From positions 30,791,475 through 30,855,474 of the forward strand of contig JBANSL010000009.1 of NCBI GenBank assembly GCA_037127255.1: a stretch of DNA of 64,000 nt, read 5' to 3'. Positions 21,875-31,755 of the stretch are shown piece by piece. The translations under genes were made by a program, and so were the position numbers. Positions within the stretch are counted from its first letter, which is position 1; each line of letters opens with the position of its first letter. The DNA comes from Persicaria tinctoria. Its lineage: Eukaryota; Streptophyta; Magnoliopsida; Caryophyllales; Polygonaceae. The notes beneath the pieces are model-generated. The model had not been told where the DNA came from. It saw nothing but the letters and a program-made list of their open reading frames with translations, and made no database searches.

Positions 21875-24800
21875 TCACTGCTCGATAATCGTCGGCGGGG
21901 GTGGCGGGGGTGGCGGCGGCGGGATGATGGGCTGGTATCGCGGATTGTCAGGAAGTATGTATGGATGACTATAGCGGTGTAACCACTCCACATAGTCATT
22001 GGCCACGCAATATGGGTACTCAGAAGAGGTCCGTGACAACTCCTCCATGGGGAACAGATGATCGAACCTATCCGCCCAGTGGTTGTCGTCCGCGTGGAAC
22101 AACGCCTCCTTCTTGCCCTTGACGGACTTCGGTCTGTGCGCTTAACTAGGTCTGATTGGATCAGCAGAAATGTGCTGAACCCGACCAAACTGTCGCAGTA
22201 CACGTCTAGCATATACGGCTCCTCCTCGAACAACCACCGGATGGTGCCCCTATATCGAGACAGACGCAGATGTCCATCAAAATCCAAGTGCCTACCAAAG
22301 GGCATGAACTCGATCTGCAATGGACTAGAAATTGTTTAGACGACTCAAATGTTAAAAATCTAGTTTATTGTCTCACAAATGTAAGTGCGAAAGAAAAATG
22401 TGTTCGTACCCCGTCGACAGTCATCTCATCCAGCCTCCGTCGCATAACATCCAGTCGCTCAATGCGAGGCCTATCATCCCGGGACATCGTAGTGGAAAAT
22501 GGCGTCGTCCCCAGGATGTACCTCACCCCGTGTCGCGGATCCCGAACTAGCCTCCGATCGAGCGTCATGCCAACCTTGAACACCTGAAAATATAGCCATA
22601 TCCACACCTACAATGGAACAATACTATCAGCAATATAGTCATTGTAACTTAATTATAAAACTGGAAAAAATTCATAATCAGAGAACGAATGACTTACCTC
22701 AAACAGTTTCGTACAACCGTCCATGTCTTTGGCCAACTCCCTGGTCGCCTCGCCCAATCCTCGGTACAAGCACGCCAAGACCCCTGCCGCTATAGAAAGA
22801 TTTGGAACATGCACTGCATCCATAAACCGACGAAGCACCTCCCGACGCAATCTTGCGCCCGACTTGTCGATGAATAGCGTCGCAGTCGCAATAATCCCCA
22901 TCGCAACAACCACGATGCACTCCATATCATGCTCAAGTGGGGCGCCATCTCGAACCCTCTGTCGCATCGGTCCTATCTTCTGAAGAAGGATCTGAACAGT
23001 GGGGCCTCCATGGCCCCGGGCGCTCTCCCGCTCGTGCTGAGTCAAGCCGTACAAGTCCCCAACTATCTCCCTCCCGGCGGCCACGTCGTCCACATGAATA
23101 CACTGCTCTCCGTCCAAACCAAGCCCAAGTATGAAGAACACATCGTGCAGTGTGATAGTGATCTCTCCCCATGCAAAGTGGAAACTGTTCGTCTCGGGGT
23201 GCCAGTGCTCAACAAATGCACTGATCAGACTGTGATCCACAGGATCCCACTCAAAATCTCTCAGCTCCCAGAGGCTAGTGTCACGCACTGCGGGAAACCA
23301 GGACTCCCGTCCATCCACCTCCAACAACGCCTCTACCCGGCCCAGCCACTGTCCCCGTCTCTACACACGCACACCCCTCTGCAAGGCTTCCTCCTCCCGT
23401 CTCCAAACAGCCTGTTCAATGTGGGCCTCGTAATCTCTCAGAAGTGAAACGGTATGTGGCCCCCCTGGCCATTCGGGCTGAACTACCCCAGAGCTGCTAG
23501 GCTCGCCATGCTGCCTAGCACCCCCTGCACTACTTCCCTCGCCATGCTGCCTATCACTACCTGCACTACTTCACTCGCCACGCTGTCTCCACCTCCGCTG
23601 CACTACACTGACGGGGGCATGTGCCGCCTGATCTCCTCCCCTGTCCTGACCAACATCGTCAGATGGCCCCCATATCGGATCATGCGTCGGGCCGAGAGGA
23701 ATAGTCGACTCATGCATCGGAGGTGCAGCTGGCTCAGTACGTCGGGCCGACTCACTCGTTTGTCCTCGTACATCCCTCTCCTGACTCCCAGCAATCAGCT
23801 CAGGCTCCGAGTTCCTAGGTCTCGCTGATGGCGCCGCATGCTGACTCCTAGTAATCGGCTCAGGCTCCGAGCTCCTAGGTGTCGATGGTGGCGCCGCATG
23901 CTGGCTCCCATACGTCCTCCCTCCACCCGTAGATACTAACGGTGTTAACGACGCAAAATCTATCTGTCCAACGACCCATGACTCATGGTCGCCCGCTCGA
24001 GCATGACTCGTCCCAACACACACATCTCCGAGCAGAGGTGCCGAGTCGTCATACGAATTCAGTTGGTCGCTCTCAAACGCAGTCCCAAAGTACGCCTGAT
24101 AACCGTCTTGCTGAGTCTGCAACTGCTCATCTACTCGCTCAGCTCCAGCCTGCTGTGCTGGGTCCCCCCCGTAGGTACTCCTGCATCATCTCATAACCCT
24201 CCCCTGGTCTAGACTCTTCGGCCGACTGCACCACTGGGTCATCCGTGTGGTCATACATCAAATCCAGCTCAATCTGCACCAGACTCTGATATGTCTCTAT
24301 AGACGACTGTGACGTATGCCCCAAACTCTCACTGTGGTCAACACGTGACTGAATCGATGGCTCAACCCCAGTATCAGCTCCTACCGCCTCACTATCCCTC
24401 TCCGAAGGATCCACTACATCCTCCAACGTCTGGCTTTCCCTGACACGGCAGCCCCAGTATCATCACCTACCGCGTCACTATCCATCTCCACAGGATCCAG
24501 TACATCCTCCAACGTATGTCTCTCCCTAGCGGCAACCCTCCTAGCAGATTGCAAAACCACCCTCTCTCCTAACCCCCTCGATAACGTGGACTGTGTAAAA
24601 TAAAATATATTTGTCAAAATCATATCGCTCAAATATGATACTATATCGTTTGACTTACTAAATATTGCAAGATTTCCCTACTGTTTATTAATGATTTCAA
24701 CTTAATACTATCGTTTCCTAAGAAAACAGAAAAATACTTATTCGATTTCAATTTCCCTACACCTAGTAATGATTTTAACATACCTTAGGCTGAGGATGTG

Positions 24801-25043
24801 GCTGAGGCTGTGGCTGTTGCTCAGGCTGTGGCTCAGGCTGTGGCGGGGCGTCTGTCGTCCTCCTCCTCTGAATAGTCGGTTCGGGCTACATTATATATAA
24901 CAATTATACGTTAACACTATCTCATTCCGCTTAAAAAATAATGCAATTCGATTTTTATATAGGTTCAATGTTACCTGTAACGGATGTCTCCGAAAAGGAC
25001 CGACACCATGAGACGCATCTTTTCCACGATTGTCTTTCACCAT
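21875..25043 (-). pseudogene. Plant mobile domain (PMD) protein of the MULE (broken)
   Basis: The PMD family includes host factors such as MAIN/MAIL1 and transposon-encoded relatives. The minus-strand ATG at 25043 lies downstream of TATAAATAGG (25168-25177). Inferred exons: 25043-24975; 24885-24784 (repetitive Gln/Pro); 24590 leftward through the PMD core to about 22700; a following exon (about 22590-22410); and the last exon to the stop at 21875. Core PMD features are PGGPHTVSLLRDYEAHI (near 23480), a WFPAVRDTSLWEL block, then FHFAWGEITITLHDV and a GLGLDGEQ loop (near 23110), and IEFMPFGRHL in the last exon. The frame shifts between two tandem copies of a segment of about 75 bp (near 24430-24530) and at a C7 run (about 24166), and again near 22190. 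Stops occur near 23574 and 23360. It would not give the full protein as read. Confidence 0.85.
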
Positions 25044-25165
25044 CTCAAGACTCGGGTACAAAGTGTGGGTAGAAATAGGGACGAGAGAAACGACGGAACC
25101 AAAAATCGGGCTCGGAAAGCAAGGAATCCGAGAAGAGTCGGAAAGTGTGTCGGAGAGGCCCGCAC

Positions 25166-25442
25166 GCCTATTTATAATGGGCCCCATCCGCAGTAACAAC
25201 CCACCGCATCCCTATGCGGTGGGTTGTTTAACAATCTTTTAAAATTCAAAAAACCCACTGCATGGGCATGCAGTGGGCTTCGGATATCTTCGAACCAATA
25301 GGATTTCGGCCTTACGAACTCCGTTGTACCCTAACCCAACGCATATACATGCGGTGGGTCGCCATACAGTCAACGCACCCACCGCATAGCTATGCGGTAA
25401 GTCGGAGAAAATGCGATTAAGCCAACGCATGCCTATGCGATG
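25166..25442. promoter_or_regulatory. PMD-gene TATA box and palindrome cluster E (5 copies), right end of the MULE
   Basis: Minus-strand TATAAATAGG (25168-25177) is followed outward by palindromes at 25202-25221, 25256-25275 (CACTGCATGGGCATGCAGTG, both arms changed in concert), 25337-25356, 25380-25399 and 25423-25442, the last lying in the terminal repeat. This cluster combines the two contexts seen elsewhere: promoter-adjacent and terminal. Confidence 0.85.
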
Positions 25443-25490
25443 ACTTTGCGATGTAAATAGTAAAAATTAACGGCGAACTTATCATCACCC
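25423..25490 (-). repeat. MULE right terminal inverted repeat
   Basis: Read inward this is GGGTGATGATAAG..., then TTAATTTTTACTATTT at about 25455-25470 and a diverged palindrome at 25423-25442. It mirrors the left end at 15715-15781. Confidence 0.85.
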
Positions 25491-25499
25491 ATTTTCAAT

Positions 25500-26044
25500 A
25501 TATGTTTTGACATAATTTAATCAAACGACCATAAGCTTATCTCATTTCATCTCGCACCCGACCTTATAAAATTGGATATAAATTCGCAGGCATTAAAGAT
25601 TTTAGAAGTCCATATACTATTATTAGGTATCTAAAATCTAATTCACGTTTTGCCAAAGCCCAAGGCACAACGAAAATTGTGTGCCTTATCAGAGCTGCAA
25701 AACGACGTAGTTTCACGGAGCTTACTGAAAAAGAACTTCCAGTGGGACTATTTTTTTAAGACAAAACGGCGTCGTATAAGCAAACAGGTATCCCGCTCCT
25801 CCCAGTCCCGGCTCCCGATCGTTGAACTAGCCGTTACATCCCCTTTGACAGACACAAATCCGATCCCTCGTACCAACGCATTCAAAAAAATCGGACCGTT
25901 GTAAACTGGATTGACCGTTGAGCTCTCATTCTCCAAAGACATATTCCTCTCTTTTCTGGCACATAAAAGAACCGTTTCAGATCAGACCCCTCGTTTCTCT
26001 CTCTTAACCCCCCAAATTCAGAAAGATCCTCTCTTTCTTCTGCC
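25500..26044 (+). promoter_or_regulatory. Promoter and leader of TPX2 copy A with MSA-like elements
   Basis: Four CCGTT cores (complement AACGG, the core of the mitosis-specific activator element bound by MYB3R factors) lie at 25831, 25896, 25915 and about 25972 before the ATG at 26045. This fits G2/M expression of TPX2. From about 25672 the sequence is homologous to the promoter of copy B. 25500-25670 shows nothing specific. Confidence 0.55.
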
Positions 26045-29000
26045 ATGGAAGACCTCGGCGGCGCCTCAATAATCGACCAAGTTTACGAGTTTTCGGCTCC
26101 TAGGTTCTACGACTTCACCAATGGAGAAACTGAGGAGGAGAAGACGAACGCTGAGCTCTGGTTCGAGACTGGAATCAGCCACGCTCCTTCACGTATGTAA
26201 TTCTTCTTCTCTCTTGATTTGGGTTTTTCTAGGTTAAGTTTAGGTTGATTTGGTGTATGATTTGGATGCTTTGGTCTGGATTTGACCTAATTATAGTTTC
26301 TGAGTGGCAAATGTCTGGAATTAGGGGGTTAGGGTTTTTGATTCAGGGCTTCGCAGTTCTTTCTTGGCTGTCATTGCAATTGATTCTTTACTGTACTGTT
26401 TTGGAGTTGATTTTAGCGGCTGATTGAACTTGTGTAGTTATGTGTTGTGTGTGGTTGGAATAGATTGAAGCTAAATATTCTCCGATTTGCTCACGAGTTT
26501 TGTTTCTCGTTCCCTGTTCATATCTGAAGTGATACATCCTTTGATGAATTTTACTGTTTATCCAGAAATATTGATGAACCATTCTCTTTCAGATTGTGGT
26601 TAGTTTAGGCAAGTCTAAGGATTTATATGCAAAGAAATGTAGGTGATGGTTTTATGGAAACACCTTGATGTTTTGTGCATTTGCCCAAGTTTCGGATACA
26701 CAGTGGATGCAATTTTGATCTTTGAGTTGAAATATGTCAGCTGTCATGACGAGAATCAAGATCGGTAGAGATGTTCAGATTAACATAGAATTCAATGATG
26801 CTGATCAGATCGCGAAGGTACAATTGCTGATCAGTTTATTGCATTAGCTTTAGAACTTTGATTGACCCAGTATGAAATTTAGGCTCAAATCCTTACCATC
26901 TTTTTTATACTGTTATCAGGAAGAAGAGCCTTTGGAATCAGCAAACACTGCCTCTAATGTCACAGAGAAGCTGAAATCGAAGATAGAGCAGAGCTTGATA
27001 AGGTAAATGATCCCAATGAGAAACATCATAATACTTTGGCCAGTCATCCTTGAAGTTTGATTATGCGAATGTATATAAAACAATTTCTCGAATTGCAGGG
27101 ACTCGCCCTCCACTAACATCAATGAAGAAAACAAATCAATTGAGCATTTCAATCTGGCATCTAAGGTACTAAGAACTTGTCAAGCTGTCAAATAATCACT
27201 AGGAAATCATTCCCCTATCCACGCTATCTAACTTTTGTGTGCCTGATAATTGAAATGTTTAGGCTTATGTAGAAGAAAAATCTTGCAAGGTTGCTGAGGG
27301 AATTCCTACAGAAAACGGAAGGTTGGTTTAATTATCCAAAAGAGATTACTGCTTTTATTCTTTGATGAAAACTCATTCTTATATTATCTATGTTATTCGA
27401 ATTAAGCAGCTCCTCAATCTCTGCATCTCCTGAGAGAGCCAAATCTGATGAACCTACAACGATATCTCAAATTTCAGGTTTGCTTGGCTCACTTTTCCTT
27501 TCAAGAATCATCTGACCTTTGTTAAATAGTCACTCACAAAGATATAAAATATGCAGCAGATGCTGCTTGTACACCGAAATTACCAGTGTTAAGCGCAAAG
27601 AGAGATCCAACACTCACCCAGTTGAAGAGCCAGCAGAAGGCTAGAAAGGTAGCCAGCTTGCTCAAGAACCCCTCGGGATTGAAGACAAAAGGCCAATGCC
27701 AGCAATCACAAGCCAAGAGTACGAAATCGGCAAGTGCAAGGAGGTAGGACAGGAGCAAGCTCAGCTGTAACTAAGCCTGAATTTCATCTTAAACTTGATC
27801 TCACGACTTTTATCTTGGGTTACCTAGGGACTTAAGCCAAAAGAGGTCTGTTGGAACTCCAAGCCTGGCGCATGAAAACCAAGCCGTGAAAAGGCAGAAG
27901 CTCGATGGAGGAAACTCCAGAAAGGTATGATCAGCTGTTGTCTACCAATTTAATTGTCCCTTTGACGTACATTTTTGTATGTACAGTAGCCTAATTTCTC
28001 AATATTAAATGTTGTAGATACTCAATATAAAGCCTCCAAATTTGGCCCATAAATCAAGATTAGGATCAACAAACAACATCAGTGTTGGGGCTTCAAATGC
28101 GAAAACTCGCATAGAGGACCGAAAGATTTATGTTCGGGAGCAAGTAGCACCCTTTGTTTCAACAGCAGAGATGGTGAAAAAGTTTCAATCAAGCATCAAG
28201 GATTTGTCACTACCTCAAAATTCTGTTTCACATGTAAACTTCACTTCCATTTAAGATGGGTTTATTTAGTTATATCAGCTTTTATTCTTGTATTCTCCAT
28301 CAAATCTGTCGAGTCATTTGAGGATCATGTTTGTGTGATGCAGGGGACATTAAAATTGACAAGGCCTAAGGAACCCGAGTTTGAAACTGCACAGCGTGTG
28401 CGTCCTGTCAGGGTGAAGAGTGCAGCAGAACTTGAGGAAGAAGCAATGGCTAAGATGCCAAAGTTTAAACCTACAAGATTGAATAAGAAGGTAATTACAC
28501 ATTATGTTACAAATTGTTGAAAGCTTACAGTTAATAAATAGCCTAAGTTCTTATGTAAGCTTGCATTTGCTGCAGATTTTTGAGGCTCCTACTTTACCTC
28601 CGTTGCCCAAAAGCATCCCTCGCCTACCCGAATTCCAGGTATATAAAAAAAGATGGTATTGTCAGAAGTTAATAAATAGCAAAAGCTGCATGTTTTTCTG
28701 AGCAAATATTGACATTTTTTCTCACTGATATAGGAATTCCATTTGGAGACAATGGTAAGAGCTAGTAATAAATCAGAGACATCTTCAGTTGTTTCAAATG
28801 AATCGAGTCTCCAGAAGGTAAATAACTTCTCCCTTTATCACGCACCAATATTTGTATATATGATTTCTGAGTTTGCTACTTCCTTTCATTTTCTTAATGT
28901 CAACTTCTTATCTGTTAACAGAATAACCACCAATGGAAGCCTCGTCTTACTGAGCCTAAGACCCCTCTTCTTCAAACATCTCTAAGGGCAAAACCAAGTA

Positions 29001-30738
29001 ATGTGAAGAGTTCTCTGGAAATTGAGGAGGAGGAACTCGAGAAGATTCCAAAATTCAAGGCTCGCCCTTTAAACAAGAAGGTCAGAGAAAGCTATGATTG
29101 ATATTAAATCGCCTTTTCACAGCCAAATTCTTGGGTATTTTGAAGCTTTTCAAGTGCTTATAACAACACATTGACACCTTTTCTTCTTTTCTTTTTTTTT
29201 CCAGATTCTCCAAAGCAAAGGAGACATGGGACTTTTCTGCAACAACAAAAAGCAGGTTACTATACCTCAAGAGTTCCATTTTGCCATAGATGAGAGAATA
29301 CCACCTCCTTCAGCTATGGTTGTTGACCTCTTTGACAAGGTAAATTTGACATCCGTAATGTATTGTCGTATCCTCTCATTTTTTGTCTTTGGGTTCGTAA
29401 TTATTTCTTGTCATCCTGCAGCTCTCAATAAGTTCAGAATCCAACCGTGATTACATACCAAGCATAACCAAACCAAACCCTTTCAACCTTCACACTGAGG
29501 TATCATTTGTCTTACCTCTTATATGTTTAGTCTTGCTATGACTAGTTTGATATGAAGAACTTGTACTGATGAGTTCACATACAGGGAAGAGGTGCCGAAA
29601 AGGAGAGAAGATTTCTTACTGAACTGATGCAAAAGGAATTGGAAGAAGCAAAAGCCAGGGTTCCCAAGGCCTGTCCATATCCTTACACAACCGATTATCC
29701 AGTGGTATGCTTCATATTCGTTACATCTGCACTCTTTATTCTAATGTCGCTCTGGCGTGATCATCATCCAAAAGTATTTCTTTTCAAATGCAGGTTCCAC
29801 CAAAGCCAGAGCCAAAGCAATGCACAAGATCAAAACCCTTCCAGCTGGATAGTCTAGTGAGGCATGAGATGGAAATGCAAAGGGAAATGGAAGAAAGGCT
29901 CAGAAAAGAAAGAGAAGAGGCTCAAATGAGGATCTTCAAGGCACAGCCAGTCTTGAAAGAGTAAGGACATAGTTGAAATTAATGATTTTTTTGCTTTTGA
30001 AGCTATGTGATTTGCACCATTTATGGACGATGAAATCATTTGTGAGCACTTTGTGTGTGTGTGTGCGTAGGGATCCGATTCCAGTTCCTGAGAAACAGCG
30101 CAAGCCTCTTACGCAGGTTCAAGAGTTCAGCCTTCGTAATGAGCACCGAGCTGTTGAAAGAGCTGAGTTCGACAAGAAGGTGAAGGAGAAAGAGGTGGTT
30201 TACAAGAGATACAGAGAAGAGCAAGATGCTGCCAAGATGGTAGGTGTATTTTTTTTTTTCATGGTTGTTAGAGTAACCATTCCATCTTGTTGTAGTTCAC
30301 AATTCGGCTGAGATCATCCTATTCTAATCAAAGTGAAAAAGCTAATAGGGGAAACCAATATACTTCTTTAGGACTCTTATCAATTTCGCTTAATCGAATT
30401 TGGCTTTTTATGTACAGATGGAGGAAGATAGGGCCTTAAAGCAGCTGAGGAGAACTTTGGTGCCCCATGCAAGACCAGTGCCTAAATTTGCCAATCCATT
30501 TGTCCCTCAAAGGTATGCCTAAAAAAAACCCACACATGATCAATTTCAATAAACAGACTCCATTTTGTAATGTGGTGATTAAACTTTCAAATGTCTGTGT
30601 ATGTGCAGGTCTTGTAAGGAAAGAACAAAGCCTAAGTCGCCGAAGCTGCGCGTTGCCCAGAGAAAGGAAAGGCAAAGCACAGTTCGCAGCATTGCGACAG
30701 CACTAGCAGGCTCTTCTCCTGCTTGGCAAATGAGATGA
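26045..30738 (+). CDS. TPX2: TPX2 spindle assembly factor, tandem copy A
   Basis: TPX2 is a microtubule-associated protein that activates and targets Aurora kinase and nucleates spindle microtubules downstream of Ran. I resolved 20 coding exons: 26045-26192, 26741-26817, 26920-27002, 27099-27165, 27263-27321, 27410-27477, 27557-27743, 27828-27924, 28018-28233, 28344-28490, 28576-28638, 28734-28817, 28922-29080, 29205-29339, 29422-29499, 29585-29704, 29794-29960, 30071-30239, 30418-30512 and 30609-30738. Phases all agree: 782 aa, close to Arabidopsis TPX2. The N-terminal YEFSAPRFYDF (residues 14-24) is the Aurora-binding-type motif. The middle is rich in Lys with repeated KFKxxPLNKK-like blocks (importin-binding region), and the TPX2 C-terminal domain lies at about 655-715 (QVQEFSLRNEHRAVERAEF). 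No lesion is seen. Confidence 0.93.
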
Positions 30739-31445
30739 TCATGATGGTAGGATCAGAAGAAGCACAGTTTGGTTGCAAAAGAAAGAAAATGTTGTAATTC
30801 TTTTTCCTCCTCTTTGAGGATTTTATTTTTTTGTAACAAAATTAACGAAGAGTGTTGTTTTGTATTAGAATCATTGCAACATTTGCAGATTTTAATGCAC
30901 ACCAAAATTGCAAGGAAGAAAGTAATTCTTTAGCCAGCATTGTCGAAATATAATATAACAGTTATTTGGGCATAGGTAAAAAACTACGATTTTAAAATTG
31001 TTTTCCTAATTTCACCTAACTGTCAGAAATAAATAATTGCAAAATGAAAGAAGGAGACTCAAAGAGTGACTATTCCGGGGTTCGAACGATGACCTATGGG
31101 TACTACCTACAACTCCTTTCCGGTGAGTCATTCCGGAATGATTCGGAATTCCATCCCATGAACTTAAAATAGGACATGTTATGACTATAGTTTATTATCA
31201 ATACTTGGCCTTACAAAATTAATAGTTCTTTGAAAAATATATAATTTAAAAATACTTGAAAATTCCATAAGGACTCGGAATTCCATCCCATGAACTTAAA
31301 ATAGGACATGTTATGACTATAGTTTATTATCAATACTTGGCCTTACAAAATTAATAGTTCTTTGAAAAATATATAATTTAAAAATACTTGAAAATTCCAT
31401 AAGGACAAATGATAAATGTGTGCATTATCAAATTCCTCAACTATG
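30739..31445. other. Intergenic DNA between the TPX2 copies, with a 132-bp direct duplication
   Basis: The 3' UTR of copy A (homologous to that of copy B) extends to about 30885. The rest holds no gene. It includes a TTCCGGGGTTCGAAC segment at about 31074-31088 resembling a tRNA T-arm, and an exact-looking 132-bp head-to-tail duplication (31143-31274, 31275-31406). Confidence 0.6.
31143..31406. repeat. 132-bp x 2 direct tandem repeat
   Basis: The unit begins TCGGAATTCCATCCCATGAA and ends CCATAAGGAC. By eye the two copies at 31143-31274 and 31275-31406 are identical or nearly so, implying a recent duplication. It is non-coding and lies 40 bp upstream of the homologous promoter of TPX2 copy B. 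Confidence 0.88.
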
Positions 31446-31755
31446 GGGCTGCAAAACGACGTAGTATCACGGAGCTTACAGAAAAAGGAATTCCAGTTGG
31501 ACTGTGTATTTTTTAAGGGAAAACGACGTATATGCAACAGCTGCCCCGCTCCTCCCGGTCTCTAAACTAGCCGTTACATCCCCCTTTGACAAACACAAAT
31601 CCGATCACATTCAAAAAAAAATCCGACCGTTGAGCTCTCATACTCCAAAAACGCATTCCTCTCTTTTCTGGCAAATAAAAGAACCGCTTCAGATCAGCCC
31701 CCTCGTTTCTCTCTCTTAACCCCCAAATCCAGAAAGATCCTCTCTTTCTTCTGCC
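31446..31755 (+). promoter_or_regulatory. Promoter and leader of TPX2 copy B
   Basis: Homologous to the promoter of copy A (GCAAAACGACGTAGT shared), but shorter. Only two intact CCGTT cores remain (31571 and about 31627). One site present in copy A (25896) is deleted and another reads CCGCTT (about 31684). Confidence 0.55.

Larger units (their letters stand above)
15706..25499. mobile_element. 9.8-kb multi-gene Mutator-like element (15715-25490) with 9-bp target duplication
   Basis: The perfect 9-bp direct repeat ATTTTCAAT at 15706-15714 and 25491-25499 flanks the element. Each end carries a terminal inverted repeat whose conserved core (TAATTTTTACTATTT) starts exactly 21 bp inside either end and continues into the first CACCGCATA-type palindrome. 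The internal order is: broken transposase-OTU gene (-, 16295-19714); hairpin region (19978-20339); BED zinc-finger gene (-, 20793-21005); coiled-coil gene (+, 21190-21462); broken PMD gene (-, 21875-25043). A 9-bp duplication and a MURA-type transposase together define a MULE. Exact insertion footprints with decayed large genes suggest a moderately old insertion, or mobilisation in trans. Confidence 0.93.

Noticed and set aside
22929..24196. Long plus-strand frames opposite the PMD gene
   Set aside because: Antisense shadows; the conserved PMD motifs are on the minus strand.
31074..31100. tRNA gene near TTCCGGGGTTCGAAC
   Set aside because: Again only a T-loop-like motif, with no cloverleaf around it.
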